64,000 nucleotides of DNA from Nocardia carnea NBRC 14403 (GTDB lineage: Bacteria; Actinomycetota; Actinomycetes; Mycobacteriales; Mycobacteriaceae), in the NCBI RefSeq assembly GCF_000308515.1, contig NZ_BAFV01000053.1, forward strand, positions 62,001 to 126,000, read 5' to 3'. Shown piece by piece: positions 8,515 through 15,654 of this stretch; within the stretch, counting starts at the first letter, position 1; each line of letters opens with the position of its first letter. The notes beneath the pieces are model-generated. The model saw only the letters and a list, made by a program, of their open reading frames with translations, was not told where the DNA came from and searched no databases. The position numbers and the translations under genes are program-made.

Positions 8515-9066
8515 TCAATCGTCGGCAGCGACTATCAGCTGGACGATGCGTTCAGTTCGGTCGATCGTCACGATCTCATGGAACTCGGTGTGGATGAATC
8601 CGTAATCTACGACCGTCGAGGGATCGAGCCTCCGAAGGAGAAAGAGGCTATCCGCCGCGCCGACTGGTTCGAACACCAACCGATTCACCGCCTCCCACAA
8701 TGATTCCGGGACCACACCGCAGTTGTTCACCCACGCCGTCACCAGATCTACGACAGACTCGGAGAAGACCTGGGTGTAGGAGTCCGGTGAGATATGCTCG
8801 CGAAAGTACGGACCCTGCACCACACCCGCGGGCTCCACACCGGCCCCGATATAACCGTCCCTGAACTGCTCGGCACCAATGAGCAATCGAAGCAGTTCCT
8901 TGTCGTCCCGAACTGCGTCGATTCGGAAAACCTTGATATCGACCCACTGATAACAGTGGCTGCCGCCTGGACCGAATTCGAAATCCCGAAAATTCAGGAG
9001 CGAACCGTCCAGGTATCGAAACTCTTCCGCCACAACCCCCGCTTTGACCCATCGGTCGCCGATCAC
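8515..9066 (-). CDS. Hypothetical protein
   Basis: A 183-residue soluble, acidic protein (VVAEEFRYLDGSLLNFRDFE near the N-terminus, IVTIDRTERIVQLIVAADD at the end) with no signal peptide or membrane segment. I do not recognise the family. It starts at GTG 9066 and lies between an immunity pseudogene and another unknown gene. Its size, acidity and lack of recognisable motifs would fit an orphan immunity protein, but that is only a contextual guess. Confidence 0.55.
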   Translation of the reverse strand: MIGDRWVKAGVVAEEFRYLDGSLLNFRDFEFGPGGSHCYQWVDIKVFRIDAVRDDKELLRLLIGAEQFRDGYIGAGVEPAGVVQGPYFREHISPDSYTQVFSESVVDLVTAWVNNCGVVPESLWEAVNRLVFEPVGAADSLFLLRRLDPSTVVDYGFIHTEFHEIVTIDRTERIVQLIVAADD

Positions 9067-9116
9067 TCGACGAGGCCTCTACCACCGGCACCGCCGGTAT
9101 ACTCGGCTCGGCCAAT

Positions 9117-9914
9117 TCAGCCATCACCTTCGAGTAGACGGGCAGCCTCCTTGGGGTCCATCAGGTTCGACCAAACCTGCTCGGCGGGCAGAAGCTCACG
9201 CTCTGGCAGACCGGTTTCCGGAAACCAGGCATCGGCATCACAACCAGGAACCCGTTCCAGGATTACTGCGGTGAGGTTGGGGGGCACCGATCCGGTAATA
9301 CGCACGGCGACATAGGTTTCATGGCCTTCATCGGCCCGAACCTGCACACCGAGGCGAAACCCGGCGCGGTCTACCGCATGCTCATGTCCATCACACAGTG
9401 AGCCGACGACCAGATCGCGAATGACCTTTCCGAGGTGCCGGACGAATCGGGTGGAGGCTTCGAGCCGGTAGCGGTAGTGATCATCCTGGTCGGGCAGCAA
9501 ATGTTGACTATGAGTGTTGCTCCGTAGTGGCCGATCATTTTCGGCGTTGTATCGTTGCCGGGCCTGACGGCATTCGGCGTAGAGCGCGGCATAGAAATCG
9601 TCCATCGAACCGTCTTCGCGGATGCCTGCAGCTACGAGCCACGACGGCACCTGAGCCTCGGGCTGGTCAAGGTAGACCGCGCCACGCCATCGGTTGATCT
9701 TCACCTTGAACAGCACAGTGTCGTCGATGGAGCGGATTCGCTCGCGCAGCGTGTCAGGATCGGCGAACTGACCGGCTGTTTTCACCAGGAGCGGGTGATC
9801 GATGGCATCCAGCGGGACGGTGGCGTCAGGAATGGGGAGGCGCAGATCCTCTCGAAGGCAGCGCAGGGTCGGCCGGACGGTCACCGCCTCAGGTCTCCCA
9901 ATCTCCGACACCAC
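9117..9914 (-). CDS. Hypothetical protein, coupled to a small DNA-binding antitoxin-like gene
   Basis: A 265-residue soluble protein starting at GTG 9914 that overlaps the end of the upstream gene by 26 bases, so the two are translationally coupled. It contains RHLGKVIRDLVVGSLCDGHEH and EDDL-like acidic stretches but no family I can name. It is the second gene of a two-gene unit whose first product resembles a ribbon-helix-helix or similar antitoxin. By analogy it could be the toxin or effector of the pair, although at 265 residues it is larger than common type II toxins. No catalytic motif stands out. Confidence 0.6.
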   Translation of the reverse strand: MVSEIGRPEAVTVRPTLRCLREDLRLPIPDATVPLDAIDHPLLVKTAGQFADPDTLRERIRSIDDTVLFKVKINRWRGAVYLDQPEAQVPSWLVAAGIREDGSMDDFYAALYAECRQARQRYNAENDRPLRSNTHSQHLLPDQDDHYRYRLEASTRFVRHLGKVIRDLVVGSLCDGHEHAVDRAGFRLGVQVRADEGHETYVAVRITGSVPPNLTAVILERVPGCDADAWFPETGLPERELLPAEQVWSNLMDPKEAARLLEGDG

Positions 9915-10179
9915 CCAGTTCTTCGATCTTCTCGGGCGACAGTCCGGTCAGAAGTGCCACACTCGCAGTGAGTGAACCGTCGAGCGTTTTCATCGATTCG
10001 ACCATGCCACGTCGGATCTCTTCGCGTTTCTGATCGAGGTAGGTGCGGGTGGCCTCGGCCACGAACTCTTTCTTCGTAACGCCCAGGAAGTGCGCAGCCT
10101 GGGTGATCAGTTCATCGGTCGCAGGGTCGACCTTCAACGGCGCTTGGCGCCTCGAGGGGCCGGGGGGCGGGCTTGTCAT
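9889..10179 (-). CDS. Small putative DNA-binding (antitoxin-like) protein
   Basis: A 96-residue protein starting MTSPPPGPSRRQAPLKVDPA. Residues 17-60 (KVDPATDELITQAAHFLGVT, then KKEFVAEATRTYLDQKREEI) look like the strand-helix-helix of a ribbon-helix-helix or related antitoxin N-terminus: a short basic strand, then two helices with a turn at LGVT. The acidic C-terminus ends in VGDWET. A very strong ribosome site (AGGAGGTGTAACT) precedes the ATG at 10179. Repeated GTACCC elements lie just upstream, consistent with autoregulation. It heads a two-gene unit with the 265-residue protein. Confidence 0.65.
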   Translation of the reverse strand: MTSPPPGPSRRQAPLKVDPATDELITQAAHFLGVTKKEFVAEATRTYLDQKREEIRRGMVESMKTLDGSLTASVALLTGLSPEKIEELGGVGDWET

Positions 10180-10198
10180 AGTTACACCTCCTGAACCG

Positions 10199-10224
10199 AC
10201 CATAGTACCCAAGTACCCCATGGT
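10199..10224. promoter_or_regulatory. Imperfect palindrome with GTACCC repeats upstream of the antitoxin-like gene
   Basis: ACCAT and ATGGT enclose two copies of AGTACCC separated by one base, about 20 bases before the start codon at 10179. This is the pattern expected of an operator bound by a dimeric small DNA-binding protein. Assignment to that protein is inference. Confidence 0.4.
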
Positions 10225-10427
10225 GCCACACCTGCGCGTGGATCTGCCGCTGGTATGCGCGTGGTACTGCCGCTCCACCGTGGCGTGTATTCGCCGACAT
10301 ACTGCGCGCGAAATTGCCTCACGACCGCCCACGGACTGCCTGGTTCTTCGGATAGGTGTGTCGCAGTAGGCCCGACCTCAATACACCGGATCTCCGCCCG
10401 CTCCGGGAGCCGTACCACCCACTCACG

Positions 10428-11231
10428 CTATCGAGACCCTGGCACCCTCAGTTCGAGGGAGGACGCGACACCGCGCTCGTCGAATCCGATCGTGCCGGCG
10501 AGTACCGGCGAGTCGACGATCAGCTCACTGTCGTCGGATGAGAACGCCGGATTCAGCCCCCGAAGCGACAGGTAGCTGTTGAGCGCGCGGCGCTGGTCGT
10601 ACAGCGCCAGGCCGGACAGCCCCTCGGTCAGCGTCCGCATGATCCGCGGACCCTCGGCCGGCGGGAGCTGGAAATCGGGATGCTCTACGAGGAATGCCGC
10701 ACGGGTGCCGTCGTCACCGGCCGGGCCCTGATAGCCGGTCCAGCGGCCGGTGACGGCCTTGGCCGCTTCGGTCAGCACGGCCGCGACCTGGTACGACTCG
10801 GGCTGGTCGAAGGGAAGGCTGTCGAAGGGGAGTTCCGGGGCGGACAGTTCGGTGATCTCGTGCTCTACGCCGAAATCCCGGACCGATGCCGCGAGGGCGG
10901 CCACGGATTCCGGGAACCCGGACCGATTCGCCCACGACCACAGCCACGACCCCGGGCCGGGCGCCGCGGTCCCGAGAAAGTGGAAGTCGGTGCATTCGAT
11001 GCTGCCGTGTTCGGTGTCGAACGTGAAAACCCTGGTCTGCAGGTTCACCTGCCACGAATGCTCACCGAGCACATCGGCCAGATGCAGCTGGTGTTCGAGG
11101 GAGAGGAAGGCGGCGTCGTCCAGGAGGTTCACGAAGGCAGGTGTAGGGCGCACCTCGAGCAGCCTAGTTGTTGCGGGGTCATGAGGCCGGTGACGCTGAA
11201 AGGGTGAGCTGACGGGCATCCGCCACCGCAT
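10428..11231 (-). CDS. DUF6882-like hypothetical protein
   Basis: About 250 residues are convincing from FVNLLDDAAFLSLEHQLHLADVLGEHSW onward. The motif PGSWLWSWANRSGFPESV resembles the W-x-W-A/S-W-A-N pattern I associate with DUF6882 proteins. No catalytic residues are evident and there is no signal peptide. The frame is open to ATG 11231, but the first 30 residues are low-complexity, and ATG 11219 or a later GTG/TTG may be the true start, so the 5' boundary is uncertain. No partner gene is apparent. Confidence 0.6.
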   Translation of the reverse strand: MRWRMPVSSPFQRHRPHDPATTRLLEVRPTPAFVNLLDDAAFLSLEHQLHLADVLGEHSWQVNLQTRVFTFDTEHGSIECTDFHFLGTAAPGPGSWLWSWANRSGFPESVAALAASVRDFGVEHEITELSAPELPFDSLPFDQPESYQVAAVLTEAAKAVTGRWTGYQGPAGDDGTRAAFLVEHPDFQLPPAEGPRIMRTLTEGLSGLALYDQRRALNSYLSLRGLNPAFSSDDSELIVDSPVLAGTIGFDERGVASSLELRVPGSR

Positions 11232-11329
11232 CTCGACCGAGCCACAGATTTGATGGATTCGAAACCGGGAATCCGGCCTACCCGCTTTAAGGTTGATATC
11301 GGCCTACCCACTTCAGGGAGATGGTTGGC

Positions 11330-12151
11330 ATGGCAAATTCGGTCATGGACGACTACGTCAGTCAGTTACGCGTAGCGCTACATCAGGTCCGCGATTGGCC
11401 CTACCCCGATCAGATAGATCACGAACTCTTCCGCGCATTCATGAAAACCCCGCACGATGTGGGCGGTGAACCCGACGCACCTGCTGTCTTCGAGGACAAA
11501 GAGGAGGAGGTCTGGGAGCTCAATACGTTCGTCACCTGCGAAGTGCTCGGCTGGCGAGGTATCTGGACCTCCGAGGAACGCCGGCGGATCGGGAACGTCG
11601 ATATCGGGCGGACACAATATCTCGGGTTTCCGTATTACGGCCGCTGGGTGCTCGCCATGGCCCGCTGTCTCATCGACAAACGGCATATCACACTGCGTGA
11701 ACTGCTCGAACGCACCGAGGAGGTCCGGGAGCGGTACGCAGGCCGGCCCGGCCCGTTGGAAGCTACGCCCCGGAGCACCGGGGATGGCACCGACGTGGCC
11801 CGCAACGTTCATCACCGGGACGCGGTCGGTCTCGGCGACCCCCAATGTTTCGCCGGGCAGGCGGGCACTCCCCGGTTCGAAGTCGGTGATCGGGTTTCGG
11901 TGCGTAAACTTCCGACAATCTTCTACACCCGCACCCAGGAGTATCTGCGCGGCAAAACGGGCACCGTCGTCAAGGTGTCGTACGAAAGTCCGATACCGGA
12001 GGATGAGGCATTCGACCGCGAGGATCAGCGGCCCGAATGGTTCTACATCGTGCAGTTCGATATGACCGACCTGTGGGACCCGTATCGAGGGTGCGCCGGC
12101 GATACTTTGCAAGCGGAAATATCGGAACCCTGGCTTCAGCCGATCTCGTAG
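11330..12151 (+). CDS. Thiocyanate hydrolase beta-alpha fusion subunit (nitrile hydratase beta-like)
   Basis: A 273-residue protein in two parts. Residues about 1-150 match the thiocyanate hydrolase beta subunit: HELFRAFMKTPHDVGGE, EVWELNTFVTCEVLGWRGIW and GFPYYGRWVLAMARCLIDK. Residues about 165-273 match the separate alpha subunit: GDPQCFAG, FEVGDRVSVRKLPTIFYTRT, YLRGKTGTVVKVSYESP and WFYIVQF (the SH3-like barrel of nitrile hydratase beta). In characterised thiocyanate hydrolase these are separate scnB and scnA genes. The start is ATG 11330, because AGGGAG at 11315-11320 is well spaced for it and abuts ATG 11321. With the next gene it should form the enzyme that converts thiocyanate to carbonyl sulfide and ammonia. 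A nitrile hydratase is the alternative. Confidence 0.8.
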   Translation: MANSVMDDYVSQLRVALHQVRDWPYPDQIDHELFRAFMKTPHDVGGEPDAPAVFEDKEEEVWELNTFVTCEVLGWRGIWTSEERRRIGNVDIGRTQYLGFPYYGRWVLAMARCLIDKRHITLRELLERTEEVRERYAGRPGPLEATPRSTGDGTDVARNVHHRDAVGLGDPQCFAGQAGTPRFEVGDRVSVRKLPTIFYTRTQEYLRGKTGTVVKVSYESPIPEDEAFDREDQRPEWFYIVQFDMTDLWDPYRGCAGDTLQAEISEPWLQPIS

Positions 12152-12181
12152 ACCCCGTGGTACCTCCATGAAAGGAACACG

Positions 12182-12904
12182 ATGAGCGGGATGTCGAACG
12201 AAGAGGAAGAAGATGCAGCTCCTCGGCACGCGGCGCCGATGGTCGAGGAGGTCACCGATTTCGAGGTGCTCGAAATCGCGCTACGCGAGCTGGCGATCGA
12301 GAAGGGATTGTTCACCGCCGAGGATCACCGCCGGTACACGGAGTATTTCGAGCAACTGGGCCCGGCGCCGGGTGCTCGGTTCGTCGCCAAGGCGTGGTCG
12401 GACCCCGATTTCAAGCGGCTCGCGCTGGAAGACGCCGTCACCGCCTGCCATGAGGTCGGCATCGACTGGCTGAAACCGACCGGGTTCGGGACGCCCAGCG
12501 ATTTCACCGCGCTCCATATCCTCGAGGACACCCCGACGCTGCATCACGTGATCTGTTGCAGCCTGTGCTCCTGCTATCCCCGCCCACTGCTCGGAAATTC
12601 GCCCGAGTGGTATCGGACGCCGAACTATCGCCGCCGGCTCGTCCGCTGGCCGCGTCAGGTTCTCGCCGAGTTCGGCCTCTATCTCACCGAGGACGTCCGG
12701 ATCCGAGTCGAGGATTCCAATTCCAAGCACCGGTTCATGGTGTTACCGGTGCGGCCGGACGGTACGCAGGGCTGGAACGAGGAGCAGCTCACGCAGATCG
12801 TGACGCGTGATTGCCTGATCGGGGTCGCCCTGCCGAAGCCCGGAAGAACCGCAGATATGGATCGCCCGGTACATCCCGCGGTCCACCCGGCACAGAACTA
12901 CTGA
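12182..12904 (+). CDS. scnC: Thiocyanate hydrolase gamma subunit-like (nitrile hydratase alpha-type metal subunit)
   Basis: A 240-residue protein, the usual length of the gamma subunit. The metal-binding claw is CSLCSC at residues 126-131, preceded by Cys125 (HHVICCSLCSCYP). In this family the last two cysteines are oxidised to sulfinic and sulfenic acids and bind cobalt or iron with the first. The tail MVLPVRPDGTQGWNEEQLTQ...RDCLIGVALP follows the thiocyanate hydrolase pattern closely. The residue after the first ligand Cys is Ser, as in iron-type nitrile hydratases, whereas known thiocyanate hydrolase and cobalt enzymes have Thr. It is second in the operon, 30 bases after the fused subunit, with AAAGGA before the ATG. 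Confidence 0.8.
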   Translation: MSGMSNEEEEDAAPRHAAPMVEEVTDFEVLEIALRELAIEKGLFTAEDHRRYTEYFEQLGPAPGARFVAKAWSDPDFKRLALEDAVTACHEVGIDWLKPTGFGTPSDFTALHILEDTPTLHHVICCSLCSCYPRPLLGNSPEWYRTPNYRRRLVRWPRQVLAEFGLYLTEDVRIRVEDSNSKHRFMVLPVRPDGTQGWNEEQLTQIVTRDCLIGVALPKPGRTADMDRPVHPAVHPAQNY

Positions 12905-12922
12905 CCGACCGGAGGACAACAG

Positions 12923-13300
12923 ATGCCAGTGGAGCAGGATGTCACGCGGATCCGAGTTCGGCTGCTGGAGCAAATGATCACCCGGGGGCAGGTGTGGTCA
13001 CGGATGGCCGATAAGTACGGTGTCGAGAACCCCTCTCCGCCTTGGAAATCGAGCCTGGACGGCGTGTGCGACGCCCTCGATCGGGAAGGAACCGCACTAC
13101 CGCTGCTCGCTCGGCGTGACGAGGAGGATCGTCTCACCGGGAAGGTGTACCCGGCGCTCCCCTTCCCGGAGAACCAGCTCGTCGCGCTGGCACATTCGTT
13201 GATCGCCAGGAAGGTCATCGACGAAGCCGAGCTGGCCGAGCATATCGCGGAGGTCCGGGCCAGACTGGAAGCGGACGGCACCACCCGGTCCGGCTCCTGA
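12923..13300 (+). CDS. Nitrile hydratase beta N-terminal-like activator (P15K/NhlE type)
   Basis: A 125-residue, mostly helical protein containing RIRVRLLEQMITRGQVWSRM and LALAHSLIARKVIDEAEL, homologous to the N-terminal half of nitrile hydratase beta subunits. Small proteins of this kind (P14K, NhlE, and P15K of Thiobacillus thioparus thiocyanate hydrolase) are metallochaperones that insert cobalt and oxidise the claw cysteines of the catalytic subunit. The third position in the operon, 18 bases after scnC with a GGAGG site, is the position of P15K. It acts in the cytoplasm on apo-enzyme. It could instead be a structural subunit. Confidence 0.72.
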   Translation: MPVEQDVTRIRVRLLEQMITRGQVWSRMADKYGVENPSPPWKSSLDGVCDALDREGTALPLLARRDEEDRLTGKVYPALPFPENQLVALAHSLIARKVIDEAELAEHIAEVRARLEADGTTRSGS

Positions 13301-13372
13301 ACCGGACACTCGACGCTCACGGCTGGTCGCTCACGGGTCGGCCCCGAACGATTCCCACATCGGCCATGGGAC

Positions 13373-14023
13373 TCATTTGCCTGTGATCGCATGGTGAATG
13401 ATCTGTGCCATGGCCTTCTGTGTTTCTGTCGTGGCGATGCCCTCGGTCTCCATTCCCTTCTGATGTGCCGCGACGTGGGCGAGCATCGACACCAGTACTG
13501 CCCCGATGGCTCGCGGCTCGGCCGAGGCCGCTTCACCGCGGCATACGGCGGTGGCGTTGGTGAGTTCGTCGGTGACCTCGCTGAGAAAACGGAGACGCAA
13601 TTCGTAGAAGCGTCGATCGCCTTCAGCGAGGAAAAGGTCCAGCACCCGGAGAATCGCCATATGCTCTCCCCAGAACGACAGGAACTCTGACGCGAGTGCC
13701 TCGGAACCGGCATACGCCGACGGCCCACTCCAGTCGGTTTCCCGGACGATCGTAGTCAGGCGTCCCCCCTCGGCGGTGACGATCCTGACCAGTTCGAGTG
13801 CGGCTGAGGCGATATCGGGGAAATATTGGTAGAACGTCGCGGTACTGGTCTGTGCCTCATTGGCGATATCCGCCACGGTGATCTCATGGTACGTACGCAC
13901 CTGAAGTAATGCGGATGTCGACTCCAGCAACTTGGTGCGCGTGGCCAGTCCTCGAGCCTGAGGTACGCGACCATCGCTGGCCTTGATGTGTTGGGTATCG
14001 AGGCCAGAGGTTTCCGGCGACAT
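13373..14023 (-). CDS. TetR-family transcriptional regulator
   Basis: A 216-residue regulator. Residues 25-75 contain TRTKLLESTSALLQVRTYHE followed by ADIANEAQTSTATFYQYFPD, the TetR DNA-binding helix-turn-helix with the Y/F-x-Y-F-x-D closure. The C-terminal domain has no diagnostic motif. It is the last gene of the minus-strand catabolic cluster (23497 to 13373), 45 bases after the DUF35 gene, so it is probably transcribed with the genes it controls. A TetR-like operator at 23523-23543 in front of the cluster is a plausible target. Confidence 0.87.
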   Translation of the reverse strand: MSPETSGLDTQHIKASDGRVPQARGLATRTKLLESTSALLQVRTYHEITVADIANEAQTSTATFYQYFPDIASAALELVRIVTAEGGRLTTIVRETDWSGPSAYAGSEALASEFLSFWGEHMAILRVLDLFLAEGDRRFYELRLRFLSEVTDELTNATAVCRGEAASAEPRAIGAVLVSMLAHVAAHQKGMETEGIATTETQKAMAQIIHHAITGK

Positions 14024-14068
14024 ACTGAAATACTCCTTTTGGATCGATCGTCCTACGCGTGCACGACA

Positions 14069-14488
14069 TCAAGTGGGTGGATTTTCACATAGCCGGAACC
14101 TGGGCAGCGTGGCACCGTCATCGGGCTGTTCCTCGAAGAACACCTCGACACGCATGCCGATCTGTGCGCGTGCGGTGTCCTCGGCAGGCAGATCGCTGAC
14201 CATTCGAACTCCCTCATCGAGTTCGATGGTGGCACAGACATACGGCACATGATCCGCCCAGGCGGGGTGGAAGGCCCGATGGGTGACAGTGAGGGTGAAG
14301 ATCGTGCCGCGACCGCTGACCGGGGTCCATTGCCAATCCGCACTACGACAGTCCGGGCACAGCACACGAGGGTAGTGACGATAGACACCGCAGGCGCAAC
14401 ATCGCTGTACCACCAGTTCGTGACGGCGCGCGGCCTCCCAGAAGCCGCGAGTCAGCGATGTGGGCTCCGGTGCCGGACGCGGAATCAT
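14069..14488 (-). CDS. Zn-ribbon/OB-fold (DUF35) thiolase partner protein
   Basis: A 139-residue protein with a four-cysteine rubredoxin-like zinc ribbon, QRCCACGVYRHYPRVLCPDC, followed by an OB-fold (residues 55-139: GRGTIFTLTVTHRAFHP). Such proteins bind acyl-CoA and form complexes with thiolase-like enzymes or supply their substrate, for example in steroid side-chain cleavage where the thiolase-DUF35 pair acts as an aldolase. The start overlaps the stop of the thiolase-like gene by four bases (ATGA), and the two almost surely act as a complex. Confidence 0.88.
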   Translation of the reverse strand: MIPRPAPEPTSLTRGFWEAARRHELVVQRCCACGVYRHYPRVLCPDCRSADWQWTPVSGRGTIFTLTVTHRAFHPAWADHVPYVCATIELDEGVRMVSDLPAEDTARAQIGMRVEVFFEEQPDDGATLPRFRLCENPPT

Positions 14489-15654
14489 GAGGCACGCCGC
14501 AAGGATAGGACGGCCCCGTCGAAGAAGTTGCCCTCGTTAACCACCAGGATGTTCTCGCATCCGGTAACTTGCCGGGCCGGCTCCACTTCGTCCCGGAGTT
14601 GGCGCACAGCCTCGATAATGTGGTTCATACCCGATACGTGTGCCTCCGAGAGCGCACCTCCATGGGGGTTGACGGGAGTGCGTCCACCCAGGCGGATATG
14701 GCCTTCCTCTACATAGGGTCCACCTTCGCCCATGCCCACCACGCCCAGCGCCTCCAGTGCGGCGATGACATACCAGGTGAATCCCTCGTGGATTATCAGA
14801 CAATCTGCATCCATCAGGTGGATACCGGCCATCCTCAGCGCGCGGCGCGCCGCTACCCCTATCGCGGGCACACCGGCAATATGCGGCTTCTGCGTGATCG
14901 ATGTCGGCGAATCACTATGGGATATACCCACTCCCGAAATCAGCACGGGCGGTTTCCGGAGATCACGGCCGCGCTCGGCACTGACGACAACGAGCGCTCC
15001 TGCCCCGTCGGATTCCAGTGAACAGTCGAACAAGCGGAACGGTGAGGTGATCATCCTCGAATTCTGGTGATCGGCCAGTGTCATGGGCTTGCCGTACATG
15101 AGCGCACGCTCGTTCAAGTTGGCATTCGCGCGGCTGTTCACGGCCACGTGGCCGAGTTGTTCACTGGTTGTGCCGTATTCGTACATATGGCGCTGCGCCG
15201 CTTGCGCAAACCATTGCGCAGCACCGATGTTTCCGAGTGGAAACTCGAACTCACGGACGGTCGCCATGGACGCCGCTGTGACAGCCTTGCCGGTCGATAC
15301 CCGTTCACCGGAATATCCACGTCGACCGGCCGGTATCAGGACACATGAGGCCACGCCCGTGGTGATCGCCATACAAGCGTTCTGCACCGAGGCGATCAGG
15401 CTTGCACCGCCGAGCTGGACCGAGGTGCTGAACGCCAGGTCCTGCAAACCGAGATTGACGATGAAGTCTTCCACCGTGCCTCGGGCAAGTGAACTGGGAA
15501 TGACTGCGTCCACGTCGTTCACCGTCAGACCGGCGTCGTCCAGCGCGCGCCGGCAGGCCTCCAGATGCAGTTCGAGCGTGGACTTGTCTGTACCTCGCGT
15601 GAACGCAGTTTGCCCGATACCGGCGATTGCACAATGATCGGTCAGGCGCATCAC
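14485..15654 (-). CDS. Thiolase-like enzyme (lipid-transfer protein / SCP-x thiolase family)
   Basis: A 389-residue thiolase-fold protein. It starts MMRLTDHCAIAGIGQTAFTR, the usual N-terminus of SCP-x-like acetyl-CoA acetyltransferase homologues. It contains SVQNACMAITTGVASCVLI, and NPHGGALSEAHVSGMNHIIE, in which the conserved N-x-x-G-G and active-site His motif is kept. No clear nucleophilic Cys of biosynthetic thiolases stands out, which is common in the DUF35-paired subgroup that catalyses retro-aldol or C-C lysis. It overlaps both neighbours (acyl-CoA ligase and DUF35) by four bases, so the three are coupled. Confidence 0.85.
   Translation of the reverse strand: MMRLTDHCAIAGIGQTAFTRGTDKSTLELHLEACRRALDDAGLTVNDVDAVIPSSLARGTVEDFIVNLGLQDLAFSTSVQLGGASLIASVQNACMAITTGVASCVLIPAGRRGYSGERVSTGKAVTAASMATVREFEFPLGNIGAAQWFAQAAQRHMYEYGTTSEQLGHVAVNSRANANLNERALMYGKPMTLADHQNSRMITSPFRLFDCSLESDGAGALVVVSAERGRDLRKPPVLISGVGISHSDSPTSITQKPHIAGVPAIGVAARRALRMAGIHLMDADCLIIHEGFTWYVIAALEALGVVGMGEGGPYVEEGHIRLGGRTPVNPHGGALSEAHVSGMNHIIEAVRQLRDEVEPARQVTGCENILVVNEGNFFDGAVLSLRRAS

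Noticed and set aside
12182..12904. Ordinary two-subunit nitrile hydratase
   Set aside because: The N-terminal half of the partner protein and the RPDGTQGW...RDCLIGVALP tail follow the thiocyanate hydrolase pattern more closely; nitrile hydratase is kept only as an alternative.
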